Positions 22,591 through 23,510 of a stretch of 23,510 bases of DNA are shown here, in pieces. Every line of letters starts with the position of its first letter. Position 1 is the stretch's first letter. The notes beneath the pieces were generated by a model. It was not told the origin of the DNA and did no database searches. It worked only from the letters and a program-made list of their open reading frames with translations. The stretch comes from an uncultured Propionibacterium sp. (GTDB lineage Bacteria; Actinomycetota; Actinomycetes; Propionibacteriales; Propionibacteriaceae), in assembly GCA_938036835.1 (NCBI GenBank), contig CALHWB010000056.1:1-23510 (forward strand), read 5' to 3'. A program made the position numbers and the translations under genes.

Positions 22591-23510
22591 GTGACTCGGT
22601 GACCGTCATCCGGCATAAGCCCATGATGACCATGAAGCAGATTCTGATCATGAATCTGGGCTTCTTCGGTATCCAGTACAGCTTCGGGATGCAACAGACC
22701 GCGATAAACCCTATCTACACCTTCCTGGGCGCCAGTTCGGATGATTTGCCGCTGCTGAACATGGCAGGGCCAATCACCGGGCTGTTCATCCAGCCGCTGA
22801 TCGGGGCCCTATCCGACCGCACCTGGAGCGATCGCTGGGGCCGGCGCAAGCCGTTCTTCCTGGTCGGCGCCATCGGATGCGCGGTTTGCCTGTTCCTGTT
22901 TCCCTTCGTCGCCGCGGTATGGATGGCGGCCTTGTTGCTGTGGCTGCTGGATGCGTCCAACAACACCGCGATGGAGCCCTATCGGGCGTTCATCGCCGAC
23001 AAACTGCCGCCCAGCCAAACCGGCAAGGGGTTCCTGGCACAGAGCTTCTTCGCCGGGCTGGGCATCACATTGGCCAATGTGTCGCTGTACGTCTTCCAGA
23101 CCCTGCTCAGCGGGATGACCTCGGCAGGGATCCCGTACTGGGTGTTCGGCTCGTTCATGTTGGGGTCGGTGTGTTCGATCGGCACGGTATTGGTCTCGGT
23201 GCTGCGGACACCGGAGATTCCGCCGTCCCCGGAGGAACTCGCCAGGCTGCGGGCCAAGAAGGGTGACTCGTTTGGTCCGCTGCGTGAGATTGGGCTAGCC
23301 ATCATCGAAATGCCGGTACAACTGCGCAAGCTAGCCTTGGTCTATCTGTTCCAGTGGTATGCGATGAACTGCTACTGGCAGTACGTCTCGCTTTCGGTGG
23401 GCAAGAACGTGTTCGGCACCACCGATACCAAATCGGCGACCTACGAGTCGGCGGTTTCGTGGACCGGCCTGGTCAATGGTTGGTACAACGTGATCACCTT
23501 CTCGGTGGCC
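22587..23510 (+). CDS. GPH/SLC45-type MFS sugar transporter, 5' part
   Basis: The first 308 residues of a transporter that runs past the window end. The opening MNLGFFGIQYSFGMQQTAINPIY, NMAGPITGLFIQPLIGALSDR and RWGRRKPFFLVGA (the MFS loop 2-3 motif), and TAMEPYRAFIADKLP are typical of the proton-linked sucrose/maltose-type transporters of the GPH/SLC45 group. Seven to eight membrane helices are in the window, with a cytosolic loop containing PEIPPSPEELARLRAKKG near residues 210-230. A disaccharide substrate is a family inference. The start overlaps the SRPBCC stop by ATGA. Confidence 0.85.
   Translation, partial: MSDSVTVIRHKPMMTMKQILIMNLGFFGIQYSFGMQQTAINPIYTFLGASSDDLPLLNMAGPITGLFIQPLIGALSDRTWSDRWGRRKPFFLVGAIGCAVCLFLFPFVAAVWMAALLLWLLDASNNTAMEPYRAFIADKLPPSQTGKGFLAQSFFAGLGITLANVSLYVFQTLLSGMTSAGIPYWVFGSFMLGSVCSIGTVLVSVLRTPEIPPSPEELARLRAKKGDSFGPLREIGLAIIEMPVQLRKLALVYLFQWYAMNCYWQYVSLSVGKNVFGTTDTKSATYESAVSWTGLVNGWYNVITFSVA

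Noticed and set aside
1..23510. CRISPR array, insertion sequence, phage or defence island
   Set aside because: No regularly spaced repeats, transposase, integrase, restriction or toxin-antitoxin motifs were seen on either strand.

Overview
The window reads as a chromosomal segment of a high-GC Gram-positive bacterium (Actinobacteria), most likely of the Propionibacteriaceae. Three things point there: the actinobacteria-specific gene order between pgsA2-like, DUF881, gcvH, garA and ftsR genes; phosphatidylinositol-mannoside genes; and a pyrophosphate-dependent phosphofructokinase plus a biotin-dependent methylmalonyl-CoA decarboxylase, both typical of propionic-acid bacteria. The genus cannot be fixed by reading alone. 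I see no insertion sequences, phage genes, CRISPR arrays, tRNAs or rRNAs.

Left part (1-8174, all + strand): the tail of a PIM acyltransferase, then pimA, a CDP-alcohol phosphatidyltransferase, DUF881 - small basic protein - DUF881, gcvH, a GarA/OdhI-like FHA protein with an added zinc ribbon, the MerR regulator ftsR, a DUF151 nuclease-like protein, a second MerR regulator and a YihY/BrkB membrane protein. From the phosphatidyltransferase to the second MerR this matches the order of M. tuberculosis Rv1822-Rv1830. Many genes overlap by ATGA, so lipid synthesis, cell envelope, FHA signalling and division control are transcribed together.

Middle (8168-14463): the PPi-dependent phosphofructokinase (-), an orphan TadE/G-like protein and a YciO protein (+), then on the minus strand a lidless Hsp70-like ATPase, a rhomboid protease and a PP2C phosphatase, each with its own -10-like element.

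Right part (14464-21886, minus strand): a complete four-subunit sodium-pumping methylmalonyl-CoA decarboxylase operon (alpha, delta, gamma/biotin carrier, beta) closed by a strong hairpin. Upstream lies an MFS transporter, a UDP-sulfoquinovose synthase and an SQD2-like glycosyltransferase, together a compact candidate pathway for sulfoquinovosyl glycolipid. At the right edge (+) an AHSA1-type SRPBCC protein is translationally coupled to a GPH/SLC45-type sugar transporter cut by the window end.

The most notable points are the sulfoquinovose gene pair, unexpected in this setting; a recurring -10-like hexamer (TANNNT, often TAGGCT) 6-7 nt before start codons, suggesting leaderless transcripts; and the phosphatase - rhomboid - Hsp70-like neighbourhood. 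No intergenic stretch exceeds about 225 bases.
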